64,000 bases of DNA from Chloroflexota bacterium (lineage in GTDB: Bacteria; Chloroflexota; UBA11872): contig JAPOYR010000009.1 in assembly GCA_026706485.1 (NCBI GenBank), positions 1 to 64,000 on the forward strand, in the 5' to 3' direction. Below the pieces are notes generated by a model. The model was not told where the DNA came from, did not search any database, and saw only the letters and a program-made list of their open reading frames with translations. The translations under genes and the position numbers were made by a program. Positions 9,019-17,688 of this stretch are shown one piece after another. The first letter of the stretch is position 1. The number at the start of each line of letters is the position of its first letter.

Positions 9019-9816
9019 CTAGCCCGACCCGCCGTCTGTAATCCGCGCGGACGCCAGCAGCTCTTTGCCCCGATTCGATAGCTCATCGAACTGGGCGCCG
9101 GTCATCTCGACCCAGTGGCCCGAGTAGTACCAGGGGCGCGTGTAGACCAGGCACAGTTCCGGGCGCGCGTGGTCGGAGCGGTTGGGCGTGCCGCGGTGCA
9201 GTGGGCGCGGGTCCTGCATCCAGATCGAGCCCTTCTTGAGGTTGAGCCGCCTGGGCCTGAAGTCTCCCGCCTCTAGTACGTCGTTGTAGCGGCCTTGCAG
9301 GCTGGGATCGGCCAGGTACTGCGTGCCCGGCAGGATTTCGAAGCTGCCGTTTTCCTCGAACGTGTCGACCAGCGGAATCTTGGCGCTCACCGTGTCGCAG
9401 GTCTGGGTGCCGATGTGCGGCGTCGTGAGCGCCATGTCGCGATGCCACCGCTGATAAGTGCTGTCGGGATAGGGGTTGTTCGACGTGTAGCCCGTCAGTT
9501 GGTAGTCCGACACGCCCCAATAGCGGTCCATGAACGCCAACACCGTGGGGTGCTGGTAAACGGCGGGATCTGAGAAAGGCATGGCCCAGGGCAGGTCGAC
9601 CGTGTAGCGGTTGGGATATCCGAGTCGCCCGCGGCCCGTGGCCAGTTCGCCCGAAAGCTCCCGCGAGTTGCGCGCGCGCACGGCCTCCAGCAGGGGCATG
9701 AACGCCGCGTGGAGGGCGTCCACCACCTCCACCGGGAGCGCGTTTTCGAACACCGTAAAGCCGTTGATGCGGTACTCGGCGACGCGCAGGTCGAGATCGT
9801 CGTGCGTTGCGTTCAT
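9019..9816 (-). CDS. Phytanoyl-CoA dioxygenase family protein
   Basis: This 265-residue protein belongs to the PhyH branch of Fe(II)/2-oxoglutarate dioxygenases. The metal-binding HxD motif is in YQRWHRDMAL (H125, D127). The distal histidine is in PRPLHRGTPNRS (H207), and the following Arg is a candidate for binding 2-oxoglutarate. The fold is a double-stranded beta-helix and the protein should be cytosolic. Substrates in this family are diverse, and nothing here fixes one. It stands alone and is convergent with the toxin gene. Two more PhyH-family genes are at 35018 and 43885. Confidence 0.85.
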   Translation of the reverse strand: MNATHDDLDLRVAEYRINGFTVFENALPVEVVDALHAAFMPLLEAVRARNSRELSGELATGRGRLGYPNRYTVDLPWAMPFSDPAVYQHPTVLAFMDRYWGVSDYQLTGYTSNNPYPDSTYQRWHRDMALTTPHIGTQTCDTVSAKIPLVDTFEENGSFEILPGTQYLADPSLQGRYNDVLEAGDFRPRRLNLKKGSIWMQDPRPLHRGTPNRSDHARPELCLVYTRPWYYSGHWVEMTGAQFDELSNRGKELLASARITDGGSG

Positions 9817-9866
9817 TGTGCGGCCCGTTCGCTCGCGCCGGATGCGGCGAGCTTAGCGCGCGGCTG

Positions 9867-10664
9867 CTACGTGGGATCCGGCACTTCGAAGAGGAAGCCC
9901 TCGATCTCGATGTTGAGCCCGGTCAAGCCGAGCGGCACGTCGAAAACGACGCTCACTCTCGCTTCCTTGCCGGCAGGCAGACTCTCCACCAGGTAGAGCG
10001 GGCGGCCTCGTTCGATGTCGGGCACCATGCCCGTCAGCGCGTTCGTCCCCAGGTTGCTCACGGCAATCTCCTCACCGTCGGCGGTGAGCAGAACGATGTT
10101 GGCCTTGGCGATCGTGATGAACGACGACGATTCGTTCTTGAAGTGCATGTTCACGAGCTTGAAGACGCCGTTCTTTGGCTTGAACGGGGAGCCGGTGAAC
10201 TGCTTCAACTCGGGCAGGTTGGCCACTCCAACCAGGGTGACCTCGAACCCCGTGGCGTCTACTTGAGAGTCTCCGGCCGTCGGCAGGCCGGTGCGTGAGA
10301 CTGCTGCCTGCTGCTCGACCTCGACCCGCGCCTGCGCTCGCACCTCGGCGTAGATCGCCACGGTCGGTGTGGCCTCGGGCGCGGCCGCGTCGGTTGCGGC
10401 CGCCGCGGCCGCGGTGGACTCGGTGCTCGGCGTTTGCGCGGCCGGTGTGGCCGGACGGGCGGTAATCGCCGCAGCCGCTGTGCGAGCGGCGGCTTGGGCG
10501 GCGACCGTCGCCACGGGCGTTGCATCAGCCGCGTCCGCCGCCTCGTCGCCGGGACCCTGCGCGAGCACGACCACTGCGATCACAACCGCAATAACCACAA
10601 TCAGCGCGATCAGCGCCAAGTAGAACTTCGGGACGCTGCGCACATATCGACCGATCGTGGCCAC
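9867..10664 (-). CDS. Membrane-anchored DUF4352-like protein
   Basis: This 265-residue protein has one hydrophobic segment near the N-terminus (about residues 15-36, LALIALIVVIAVVIAVVVLA), then a low-complexity Ala/Thr/Pro linker to about residue 110. The C-terminal ~130 residues contain alternating beta-strand patterns such as FKLVNMHFKN and ARVSVVFDVP, resembling the immunoglobulin-like DUF4352 fold of secreted bacterial proteins. The architecture suggests a domain displayed outside the membrane on a flexible stalk. The function is unknown. The Ala-rich linker is encoded by a GCC/GCG-rich run that gives long meaningless frames on the other strand. Confidence 0.65.
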   Translation of the reverse strand: MATIGRYVRSVPKFYLALIALIVVIAVVIAVVVLAQGPGDEAADAADATPVATVAAQAAARTAAAAITARPATPAAQTPSTESTAAAAAATDAAAPEATPTVAIYAEVRAQARVEVEQQAAVSRTGLPTAGDSQVDATGFEVTLVGVANLPELKQFTGSPFKPKNGVFKLVNMHFKNESSSFITIAKANIVLLTADGEEIAVSNLGTNALTGMVPDIERGRPLYLVESLPAGKEARVSVVFDVPLGLTGLNIEIEGFLFEVPDPT

Positions 10665-10917
10665 GGTGCGATCTCCTTGAATTCCCGCGCGCCAACGTAG
10701 TTGCCTGCCGCCGGTTAGCGCTCCACGCGTTGCCTGCCGTCCCCGCCCACCGCGAGACCGGCTCCCGATTATGCCTGCCGGCGCCGCGGCGCTGGGAGCG
10801 CGATATCATCGGGCGCCTTCCGAAAGATGCGGCGTATGGCCGGTTGCGATTCCCTGCCGTGTCTCAAGCGCGATTTGATCGGCGGTTCCCCGTCGCACCC
10901 GACAGCGTCGCTTAGCC

Positions 10918-12159
10918 ATGCCGCTCGGCTTGCTGAAATACGGACTGCGACCGCGCCGCCCGCCTGACCGGTTTCTTCCGCCTCGCCCGGAGCTCAAGCG
11001 CGCCTACGACACCGTGATCATCGGCGGCGGCGGCCACGGACTCGCCGCGGCCTACTACCTGGCGACCGAGCACGGCATCACGGACATCGCGGTGCTCGAC
11101 AAGGGCTATCTCGGCGGCGGCAACACGGGACGCAACACCGCCATCGTGCGGGCCAACTATCTGACCGAGGAAGGCGTGCAGTTCTACGCCGAGTCACTGG
11201 ACCTCTGGCGCGGGCTGAGCAACGAGCTCGACTTCAACCTGCAGTACACCGAGCGCGGCCACCTGACGTTGGCGCACGCCGACTCGGCCATCCGAACCAT
11301 GCGCTGGCGCGCCGAGGTCAACAAGCACTTCGGCGTCGATTCCGAGCTGATCTTCCCCGACGAGATCGCCAAGCTGGCGCCGGGCCTCGATCTTTCGTCC
11401 GACGTGCGGCATCCGGTGCTGGCGGCGCTGTATCACCCGCCCGGCGCCACCGCACGGCACGACGCCGTGGTGTGGGCCTACGCCGCGCGCGCCGCCGCGC
11501 AGGGCGTCGAGCTGCACTCCGACACGGAAGTTACGGGAATCCAGGTTGAGAGCGGTCGCGTGGCTGGCGTCGAGACCTCGCGCGGGAACATTCGGTGCAA
11601 CCGCGTGCTCCAGGCGGTCGCCGGGCAGAGTTCGCTGGTTGCGGCCATGGCCGGTTTTCGCCTGCCGATCCACACCGTGCCGCTGCAGGCCTGCGTCTCG
11701 CTGCCACTCAAGCCCTGGCTCGATCCCATCGTGGTATCGGGGAGTCTCCACGTCTACATCTGGCAATCGGCGCGGGGCGAAGTGGTCATCGGCGGCGCCA
11801 CCGATCCCTACGGGCTCTACGCCAACCGGTCGACGCTGGAATTCGCCGAGGGCACCCTGCTGCCGGTGCTCGAGCTGTTTCCGTTCCTCGCTAACGTCAA
11901 GATGCTGCGCCAGTGGGCCGGCATGTGCGACATGACGCCCGACTTCAGCCCGGTCATGGGCGTCACCCCGGTCGAGAATCTGTACATCGACGCGGGCTGG
12001 GGCACCTGGGGCTTCAAGGCCACGCCGGTCTGCGGCAAGCGGATGGCGGAGCTCGTTGCCACCGGGCGCACGCCCGACCTTCTGCAGCCGTTTCGACTCA
12101 GCCGCTTCGCCGAATTCGAGCAGGTCGGCGAAAAGGGCGCGGCGTCGGTGGGCCATTAG
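10918..12159 (+). CDS. mgdA: N-methylglutamate dehydrogenase subunit A (SoxB-like)
   Basis: This 413-residue flavoprotein is homologous to the beta subunit of heterotetrameric sarcosine oxidase. An N-terminal dinucleotide-binding site VIIGGGGHGLAAAYYLA (residues 33-49) binds FAD, and GNTGRNTAIVRANYL follows as in the DAO/SoxB family. The segment HPPGATARHDAVVW matches the region where beta subunits carry covalent FMN on His. In the NMG pathway the MgdABCD complex oxidises N-methylglutamate to glutamate and transfers the methyl carbon to tetrahydrofolate. It is assigned mgd rather than sox because mgsABC and gmaS follow on the same strand. It is the first gene of the cluster. Confidence 0.85.
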   Translation: MPLGLLKYGLRPRRPPDRFLPPRPELKRAYDTVIIGGGGHGLAAAYYLATEHGITDIAVLDKGYLGGGNTGRNTAIVRANYLTEEGVQFYAESLDLWRGLSNELDFNLQYTERGHLTLAHADSAIRTMRWRAEVNKHFGVDSELIFPDEIAKLAPGLDLSSDVRHPVLAALYHPPGATARHDAVVWAYAARAAAQGVELHSDTEVTGIQVESGRVAGVETSRGNIRCNRVLQAVAGQSSLVAAMAGFRLPIHTVPLQACVSLPLKPWLDPIVVSGSLHVYIWQSARGEVVIGGATDPYGLYANRSTLEFAEGTLLPVLELFPFLANVKMLRQWAGMCDMTPDFSPVMGVTPVENLYIDAGWGTWGFKATPVCGKRMAELVATGRTPDLLQPFRLSRFAEFEQVGEKGAASVGH

Positions 12160-12167
12160 GTGCGCGC

Positions 12168-12452
12168 ATGAAGGTCATGCCCTGCCCGCTCAACGGACCG
12201 CGCCCGATCCAGGAGTTCACCTGCGGCGGCGAGGTCGTCGCGGCGCCCGATCCCGACCAGGCCGACGCCGAAGCCTGGGCCGACTATCTCTTCCTGCATG
12301 ACAACGCCGCCGGAATCGTGCGCGAGTGGTGGTATCACGTGCCCACGAGCTTCTGGTTCATCGCCGACCGCGACACGGTCACCGATGAGATCGTGCGCAC
12401 CTTCCTGCCCCGCGAGCTCTTCGGCCCCGACGCTCGCCAAGACCAGCCATGA
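12168..12452 (+). CDS. mgdB: N-methylglutamate dehydrogenase subunit B (SoxD-like)
   Basis: This 94-residue protein is the small delta subunit of the sarcosine-oxidase-like complex. It shows the delta-family frame: an N-terminal CP..G motif, DAEAWADYLFLHDN in the middle, then REWWYHVPTSFWFIADRDT and DEI. Family delta subunits normally hold zinc with a CPxCG pair near the start and a HxxxC pair later. Here these read CPLNG (Cys6 kept, Asn9) and HVPTS (His57 kept, Ser61), so two of the four likely ligands are missing; Cys19 could substitute. It lies between mgdA and mgdC, overlapping mgdC by 4 bp (ATGA). Confidence 0.85.
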   Translation: MKVMPCPLNGPRPIQEFTCGGEVVAAPDPDQADAEAWADYLFLHDNAAGIVREWWYHVPTSFWFIADRDTVTDEIVRTFLPRELFGPDARQDQP

Positions 12453-15349
12453 CGCGCGAGCGCCTGCCGCCGCCGGCCGGCAGCCGGATCGACCGCACCC
12501 GGCCCGTGACGTTCGAATTCGAGGGACGTGACTACACGGGCTATGCGGGCGACACCATCACCAGCGCGCTGGCCGCGAACGGTGTGTGGTGCCTGTCGCG
12601 TTCCTTCAAGCTGCATCGGCCGCGAGGGTCGTTTGGCTTCGCCGGCGACGAGGCGGGCTCCCTGGTCCAGCTCGAAACCGAGCCCAACGTGCACGCCGAC
12701 ACGCGCGCGATCGAACCCGGCCTGCGAGTGCAGGCGCAGAACACCGTCGGCGGCCTTGAGAGGGACTGGGCAGCCCTGCTTGGACATTTCGAGCGCTTCC
12801 TGCCCGTGGGGTTCTACTACAAGGCCTTCTACAAGCCGCGCGGCGTCTGGAACTGGTGGGAGAAGATCATCCGCCGCACGGCCGGCCTCGGGCGCGTCGA
12901 CCGGACGTGGGCGCCCGAGTACTTCGACAAGGCGTACGCCACCTGCGACGTTGCGATCATCGGCGGCGGTGCGGCGGGACTGTCCGCCGCAGCCGCGTGC
13001 GGTGCTCAGGGCCTAGACGTGCTGCTCATCGAACGTGAGCCCGAGCTGGGCGGCTGGCTCACCTACGGGCGGCTAGAAGCCGGCGACGGCGCCCTTGACG
13101 ACCTGCGCCGGCGCGTTGAAGCCCTGCCATCGGTCCGCGTGATGACCTCGGCAACCTGCACCGGCTGGTACGGCGACAACTGGCTGGCCGTGGCGCAGGG
13201 CAATCGCCTGCACAAGGTCCGCGCCGGGGCCGTCATCGCCTGCACCGGTGGCACGAGCCAGCCGGCCGTCATCCGCAACAACGACCTGCCGGGCATCGTG
13301 TCGGCGACTGCCGCGCAGCGCCTGATCCGGCACTTCGGAGTTCGGCCGGGCCTGCGCGCCGTGGTGCTGACGGTCAACGACGAGGGCTACGCCGCGGCGC
13401 TCGATCTGGCCGAGCACGGAATCGACGTGGCCGCTGTGGTTGACTGCCGCCTTGATGCGCCGACCGGCCGGATGGCGTCCGAAGCCGAAGCGTGCGGGCA
13501 TCGAATCCTGTTCGGCCACACCGTGCGCGAGGCATGGCGCGATCCGCAGCGCCTGCAGATCGGCGGCGTGCTGGTCACTCGCGTCACCGGACCCGGCGCA
13601 TGCGCCGCCGACGGAGAACGGATCGACTGCGACCTGCTGGTCGTGGCCGCGGGCGTGTCGCCCGCCGGAGGTCTGCTGGCGCAGGCCGGCGCGAAGTTTC
13701 GGCCCGACGGGCACGGCGCGGTGCCGCGTCTGGCGTCGCTGCCGGATCACGCATTCGCCGCCGGCGTCGTTGCCGGAGCATCGACGGTGGAACTGGCCCT
13801 GGCGCAAGGCGAACACGCCGCTGGGGCGGCCGCCGCAGACCTGTCGGGCTCCGCTGCCGATGCCTCGGCGATCTCCGCTCGACCCGATGCCGATGAATCG
13901 AGTGCGACGTGGCCCGTATTTCCGCACCCGCACGGCCACGAGTTCGTCGACCTCGACGAGGACGTGACCGTGCGCGAGATCGAGGACGCCCTGGCGGAGG
14001 GCTACGAGGACATCGAGCTCCTCAAGCGATACTCGACCGTGGGCATGGGCCCAAGCCAGGGCCGCCTTTCCGCCATCGCGACGGCCGCGGTCACGGCGGC
14101 GGCCCGCGACACCACCTCGGCCAAAATCGGCGCCACGACAACTCGCCCGCCGACTCACCCCACGCGCTTCGGTCTGTTCGCCGGCCGTGGGTTCCAACCC
14201 GTGCGGCACACGCCTATGCACGGCTGGCACGTCGACGCGGGCGCGCAGATGATGACCGCTGGCCTCTGGATGCGCCCGGCCTACTACGGGCGCTCGGATG
14301 AGCGCGCCGATGCCATTGCCGACGAGGTTTTGGCGGTTCGCTGCGCGGTGGGCCTGATCGACGTCTCCACGCTCGGCGGCTTCGATATCCGCGGGCCTGA
14401 CGCGGTGGAGTTTCTCGAACGCGCCTATACCCCATCATTCCGCCGTTTGCGCGCGGGCCGCACCCGCTATGCGCTGCTGACTGATGAGCAGGGCATCGTC
14501 GTCGACGACGGCGTGGCGGCCAGATTGGGACCCGACCACTACTACGTGACGGCCAGCACGTCGGGTGCGGAGCAGCTCTATCCCCTGCTGCTCTGGTACC
14601 AGGCGCAGTGGCAGCTCGACGTCGATATTGCGGACGTCACCCCGGCCTATGGCGCCATCAACATCGCCGGACCGAAGGCCCGCCGCGTCCTGGAGAAGCT
14701 GGGGACGGATATCGACCTGTCGCCCGAGTCATGTCCCTATCTCGCCGCACGCACCGGCACGCTGGCGGGCGTGGACGTGCGTCTGCTGCGGATCGGCTTC
14801 GTCGGGGAGCTGGGCTACGAGATTCACCCGCCCGCGTCCCAGAGCCTGGGGCTGTGGGAGGCGCTGATTGACGCCGGCCGCGAGTACGGCATCCGACCCT
14901 TTGGCGTGGAGGCCCAGCGCGTCCTGCGGCTGGAAAAGGGTCACGTGATCGTCACCCAAGACACCGACGGTCTCACCCATCCGCACGAGGTCGACCTGGG
15001 TTGGGCGCTGGGCCGCCGCAAGTCCTTCTTTATCGGCAAACGCTCAATCGAAATCCTGCGTGAAAAGGGCCTTTCCCGCCGGCTCGTTGGTTACGCCGTG
15101 TCCGACCGCCGCGCCACCGTGCCCGACGAAGGCCACCTCGTCGTGCGGGACGGCGAGATCACGGGTCGTGTCACGTCGTCGGCGTGGTCGCCGGTCCTCG
15201 ATCAGGCCATCGGTCTGGCCTACGTGGCGCCCGACCAGGCCGAGGTCGGCAGCATCATCACCATCAAGGCGGCGCGGGGACGGCTGGTCGAGGCCGAGGT
15301 CGCGCGGCTGCCGTTCTACGACCCCGACAACACCAGGCAGGGCATGTAG
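12449..15349 (+). CDS. mgdC: N-methylglutamate dehydrogenase subunit C (SoxA-like)
   Basis: This 966-residue alpha subunit carries three parts. Residues ~15-80 form the ferredoxin-like SoxA N-terminal domain (GYAGDTITSALAANGV, FKLHRPRGSFGF). Residues ~165-480 form a pyridine-nucleotide-disulphide-type flavin/NAD domain, starting at CDVAIIGGGAAGLSAAAA. Residues ~575-960 form a GcvT/T-protein domain that binds tetrahydrofolate. The SoxA hallmark LLKRYSTVGMGPSQGRLS precedes the GcvT part. The GcvT domain should accept the methyl carbon from the oxidised amine as 5,10-methylene-THF. The length matches SoxA/MgdC. It overlaps mgdB and is 2 bp from mgdD. Confidence 0.88.
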   Translation: MTRERLPPPAGSRIDRTRPVTFEFEGRDYTGYAGDTITSALAANGVWCLSRSFKLHRPRGSFGFAGDEAGSLVQLETEPNVHADTRAIEPGLRVQAQNTVGGLERDWAALLGHFERFLPVGFYYKAFYKPRGVWNWWEKIIRRTAGLGRVDRTWAPEYFDKAYATCDVAIIGGGAAGLSAAAACGAQGLDVLLIEREPELGGWLTYGRLEAGDGALDDLRRRVEALPSVRVMTSATCTGWYGDNWLAVAQGNRLHKVRAGAVIACTGGTSQPAVIRNNDLPGIVSATAAQRLIRHFGVRPGLRAVVLTVNDEGYAAALDLAEHGIDVAAVVDCRLDAPTGRMASEAEACGHRILFGHTVREAWRDPQRLQIGGVLVTRVTGPGACAADGERIDCDLLVVAAGVSPAGGLLAQAGAKFRPDGHGAVPRLASLPDHAFAAGVVAGASTVELALAQGEHAAGAAAADLSGSAADASAISARPDADESSATWPVFPHPHGHEFVDLDEDVTVREIEDALAEGYEDIELLKRYSTVGMGPSQGRLSAIATAAVTAAARDTTSAKIGATTTRPPTHPTRFGLFAGRGFQPVRHTPMHGWHVDAGAQMMTAGLWMRPAYYGRSDERADAIADEVLAVRCAVGLIDVSTLGGFDIRGPDAVEFLERAYTPSFRRLRAGRTRYALLTDEQGIVVDDGVAARLGPDHYYVTASTSGAEQLYPLLLWYQAQWQLDVDIADVTPAYGAINIAGPKARRVLEKLGTDIDLSPESCPYLAARTGTLAGVDVRLLRIGFVGELGYEIHPPASQSLGLWEALIDAGREYGIRPFGVEAQRVLRLEKGHVIVTQDTDGLTHPHEVDLGWALGRRKSFFIGKRSIEILREKGLSRRLVGYAVSDRRATVPDEGHLVVRDGEITGRVTSSAWSPVLDQAIGLAYVAPDQAEVGSIITIKAARGRLVEAEVARLPFYDPDNTRQGM

Positions 15350-15351
15350 CC

Positions 15352-16044
15352 GTGATTGAGTCACGCAGCCCGATCGATGACGCCCTGCGAGCCGCCGGAG
15401 GCACGTTTGGCGAGCACGCCGGCGTGACCGTCGTGACCGACTTCGGCGATCCCGGCGGCGAGGCCGCCGCGGCCCGCCGGCTGGGCCTGGTCGACCTCTC
15501 GCCGTTGCCGCGCGTGGGATTTCGGGGTCCCGGCGCGCGGGAGTGGCTCACCGCCCAGGGCGTCGACCTTCCGGACAAACCCAACCAAGCGAGTGTCCAG
15601 CCGGACGGCGCAATCGCGATCACGCGGTCATGGACCGAGGTGCTGGTGCTTGGGGCAATCCAGGGCGCCGACAGCCTCTGCGCCCGCCTCGAAGCGGGCG
15701 CGGCGGACGCCCATCGTGCTCGTGCCTACCCGCTGCCTCGATTTGACGGGATGTTCTGGTTCGCCCTCACGGGCGCGTCTGCTGCCGAGTGCCTGGCGAA
15801 GGTGTGCGGCGTCGACATGCGTGAGCCGGCATTCCCCGTCGGCTCGGTCGCGCAGACCTCGGTGGCCCGGCTGAGCGCGGTCATCGTGCGCGTTGAAGTA
15901 GGCGAAACGCCGGTGTTCCACCTGCTCGGCGACAGCGCCTCGGCCGACTACGCCTGGGGCTCGCTGCTCGATGCGATGCAGGAGTTCGACGGCAAGCCCG
16001 TCGGCCTATGCGCGCTGCACGCGCTGGCCCGTGAATTCAAGTAG
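15352..16044 (+). CDS. mgdD: N-methylglutamate dehydrogenase subunit D (SoxG-like)
   Basis: This 230-residue protein is the gamma subunit of the sarcosine-oxidase-like complex, related to the GcvT fold. Recognisable pieces are AARRLGLVDLSPLPRVGFRG and the later DAHRARAYPLPRFDGMFWF. The GTG start lies two bases after the mgdC stop. Gamma subunits are the least conserved members, so assignment rests mainly on position, length and the GcvT-like N-terminus. It closes the mgdABCD block; mgsA follows 56 bp later on the same strand. Confidence 0.8.
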   Translation: MIESRSPIDDALRAAGGTFGEHAGVTVVTDFGDPGGEAAAARRLGLVDLSPLPRVGFRGPGAREWLTAQGVDLPDKPNQASVQPDGAIAITRSWTEVLVLGAIQGADSLCARLEAGAADAHRARAYPLPRFDGMFWFALTGASAAECLAKVCGVDMREPAFPVGSVAQTSVARLSAVIVRVEVGETPVFHLLGDSASADYAWGSLLDAMQEFDGKPVGLCALHALAREFK

Positions 16045-16100
16045 CATCGCGGGTTGCGCGGCGGCCCCACCGGGCCGAACCTGATCGGGACCCTGGCCAC

Positions 16101-17000
16101 ATGTGCGGCATCGTTGGGTTGTTCCTCAAGCAGGAATCGCTGGAGCCATCGCTGGGTGAATGGCTCGAGCCCATGCTCGTGGCCATGGCCGACCGCGGTC
16201 CCGACAGCGCCGGGTTCGCGATCTACCACGACCCCGCTCCCGACGGCGCCCTCAAGCTCACCCTCTATCACCCCGAAACCGGCTTCGACTGGGAGGCACT
16301 TGCGGAAGGGCTCGGCACGGCGTTTGCGGGGCGTGTCGATCTGCATGTACGCGTGACGCATGCCGTGATCGTGGTCAACGCCACGGAAGCCGAAGCGCGC
16401 GCCTGGCTTCGAGGCCACCACCCGGAGGTGCGCATCACCAGCGTCGGCGCCGAGATTGAGATCTACAAGGAGAAAGGGCTGCCCGACGACGTGGCCGGGA
16501 GCTACGCCATCGGCGAGATGACCGGTTCGCACGCGTTGGCGCACACCCGCATGGCCACCGAGAGCGCCGTGACCACCGAGCACTCGCACCCGTTCTCGAC
16601 CGGGCGCGACCTTTGTCTGGTGCACAACGGCTCGCTGTCCAACCACAACCGGTTGCGCCGCGAGCTTGAGCGCCAGGGCATGACCTTTCAGACCGACAAC
16701 GACAGCGAGGTCGCCGCCGGCTACCTCACGCATCGCATGGCCGAAGGCGCGTCTCTGGAAGAAGCGCTCGAATCGAGCCTGGAAGATCTCGACGGCTTTT
16801 TCACGTTCGCCATCGGCACGCGCGACGGCTTCGCCGTCCTGCGTGACGGCATCGCGTGCAAGCCCGCGGTGCTGGCCGAAACCGACCAGTGGGTGGCGAT
16901 GGCGTCCGAGTACCGCTCCATCGCCCATCTGCCGGGGGCCGCGGGCGCGCGGATCTGGGAGCCCGCGCCGGCGACGGTCTACGCCTGGTCGCGCAACTGA
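16101..17000 (+). CDS. mgsA: N-methylglutamate synthase subunit A (class II amidotransferase)
   Basis: This 299-residue class II glutamine amidotransferase domain is homologous to GlxB and to the first domain of glutamate synthase. The nucleophile is Cys2 (MCGIVGLF). Other class II hallmarks are ADRGPDSAGFAIY, VHNGSLSNHNRLRREL and TDNDSEVAAGYL. In MgsABC this subunit would release methylamine from gamma-glutamylmethylamide and channel it to the FMN subunit. The alternative annotation is a GlxB-type protein of unknown function. The next gene begins 4 bp after its stop. Confidence 0.85.
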   Translation: MCGIVGLFLKQESLEPSLGEWLEPMLVAMADRGPDSAGFAIYHDPAPDGALKLTLYHPETGFDWEALAEGLGTAFAGRVDLHVRVTHAVIVVNATEAEARAWLRGHHPEVRITSVGAEIEIYKEKGLPDDVAGSYAIGEMTGSHALAHTRMATESAVTTEHSHPFSTGRDLCLVHNGSLSNHNRLRRELERQGMTFQTDNDSEVAAGYLTHRMAEGASLEEALESSLEDLDGFFTFAIGTRDGFAVLRDGIACKPAVLAETDQWVAMASEYRSIAHLPGAAGARIWEPAPATVYAWSRN

Positions 17001-17004
17001 CCGG

Positions 17005-17688
17005 ATGATCACCGTCGATCTCAATCGCGTTGACATCCGCGAGCTAAATCAACGCCTGCACAATCTGAACGGCGACGACGGGCGGACCCCGTGGCGCATC
17101 GTCGGCCCGGACGGCCGGCACTCCATCGCCGTGGGCCTCAACGCGCCGTTGTCGGTGTCAATCGAAGGGCACGTGGGCTACTACTGCGCCGGCATGAACC
17201 AGCACGCCGAAGTCACGGTTCGCGGACACGCCGGGCCGGGCCTGGCCGAAAACATGATGTCCGGCACGGTGCGTGTCACCGGCAACGCCAGCCAGGGGGC
17301 CGGCGCCTCGGCGCACGGTGGCCTGCTGGTGATCGAGGGCGACGCCAGCTCTAGGTGCGGCATCTCCCTCAAGGGCGGCGACATCGTCGTGGGCGGCTCG
17401 GTCGGCCACATGAGCGCGTTCATGGCCCAGGCGGGCCGCCTGGTCGTGTGCGGCGACGCCGGCGCGGGACTCGGCGACTCGATCTACGAGGCCGAGCTGT
17501 ACGTCGCCGGATCAGTCGGTGGCCTGGGCGCGGATTGCGTGGAGAAAGACATGACCGACGACCACCGCCGCCGCCTGGCCGAGCTGCTGTGCCGCGCCGG
17601 TATCGACGCCGACCCCGGGTCGTTTCGCCGCTACGGCTCGGCCCGCACGCTGTACAACTTTCACGTCGATCACGCAGGCACCTACTGA
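17005..17688 (+). CDS. mgsB: N-methylglutamate synthase subunit B (GXGXG domain)
   Basis: This 227-residue protein corresponds to the right-handed beta-helix domain at the C-terminus of glutamate synthase (GlxC). The Gly-rich repeats are visible: VTVRGHAGPGLAENMMSG, VTGNASQGAGASAHGGLL, DASSRCGISLKGGDIVVG and VCGDAGAGLGDSIYEAELYV. The family role is structural, linking the amidotransferase and FMN subunits. The start ATG 17005 follows the mgsA stop closely. The stop overlaps the mgsC start (TGATG), which fits translational coupling and equal dosage of subunits. Confidence 0.87.
   Translation: MITVDLNRVDIRELNQRLHNLNGDDGRTPWRIVGPDGRHSIAVGLNAPLSVSIEGHVGYYCAGMNQHAEVTVRGHAGPGLAENMMSGTVRVTGNASQGAGASAHGGLLVIEGDASSRCGISLKGGDIVVGGSVGHMSAFMAQAGRLVVCGDAGAGLGDSIYEAELYVAGSVGGLGADCVEKDMTDDHRRRLAELLCRAGIDADPGSFRRYGSARTLYNFHVDHAGTY

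Noticed and set aside
10918-16044. Plain heterotetrameric sarcosine oxidase (soxBDAG)
   Set aside because: The subunits fit it, but mgsABC and gmaS directly follow on the same strand; that combination is the N-methylglutamate pathway. Sarcosine activity remains a possible side reaction.
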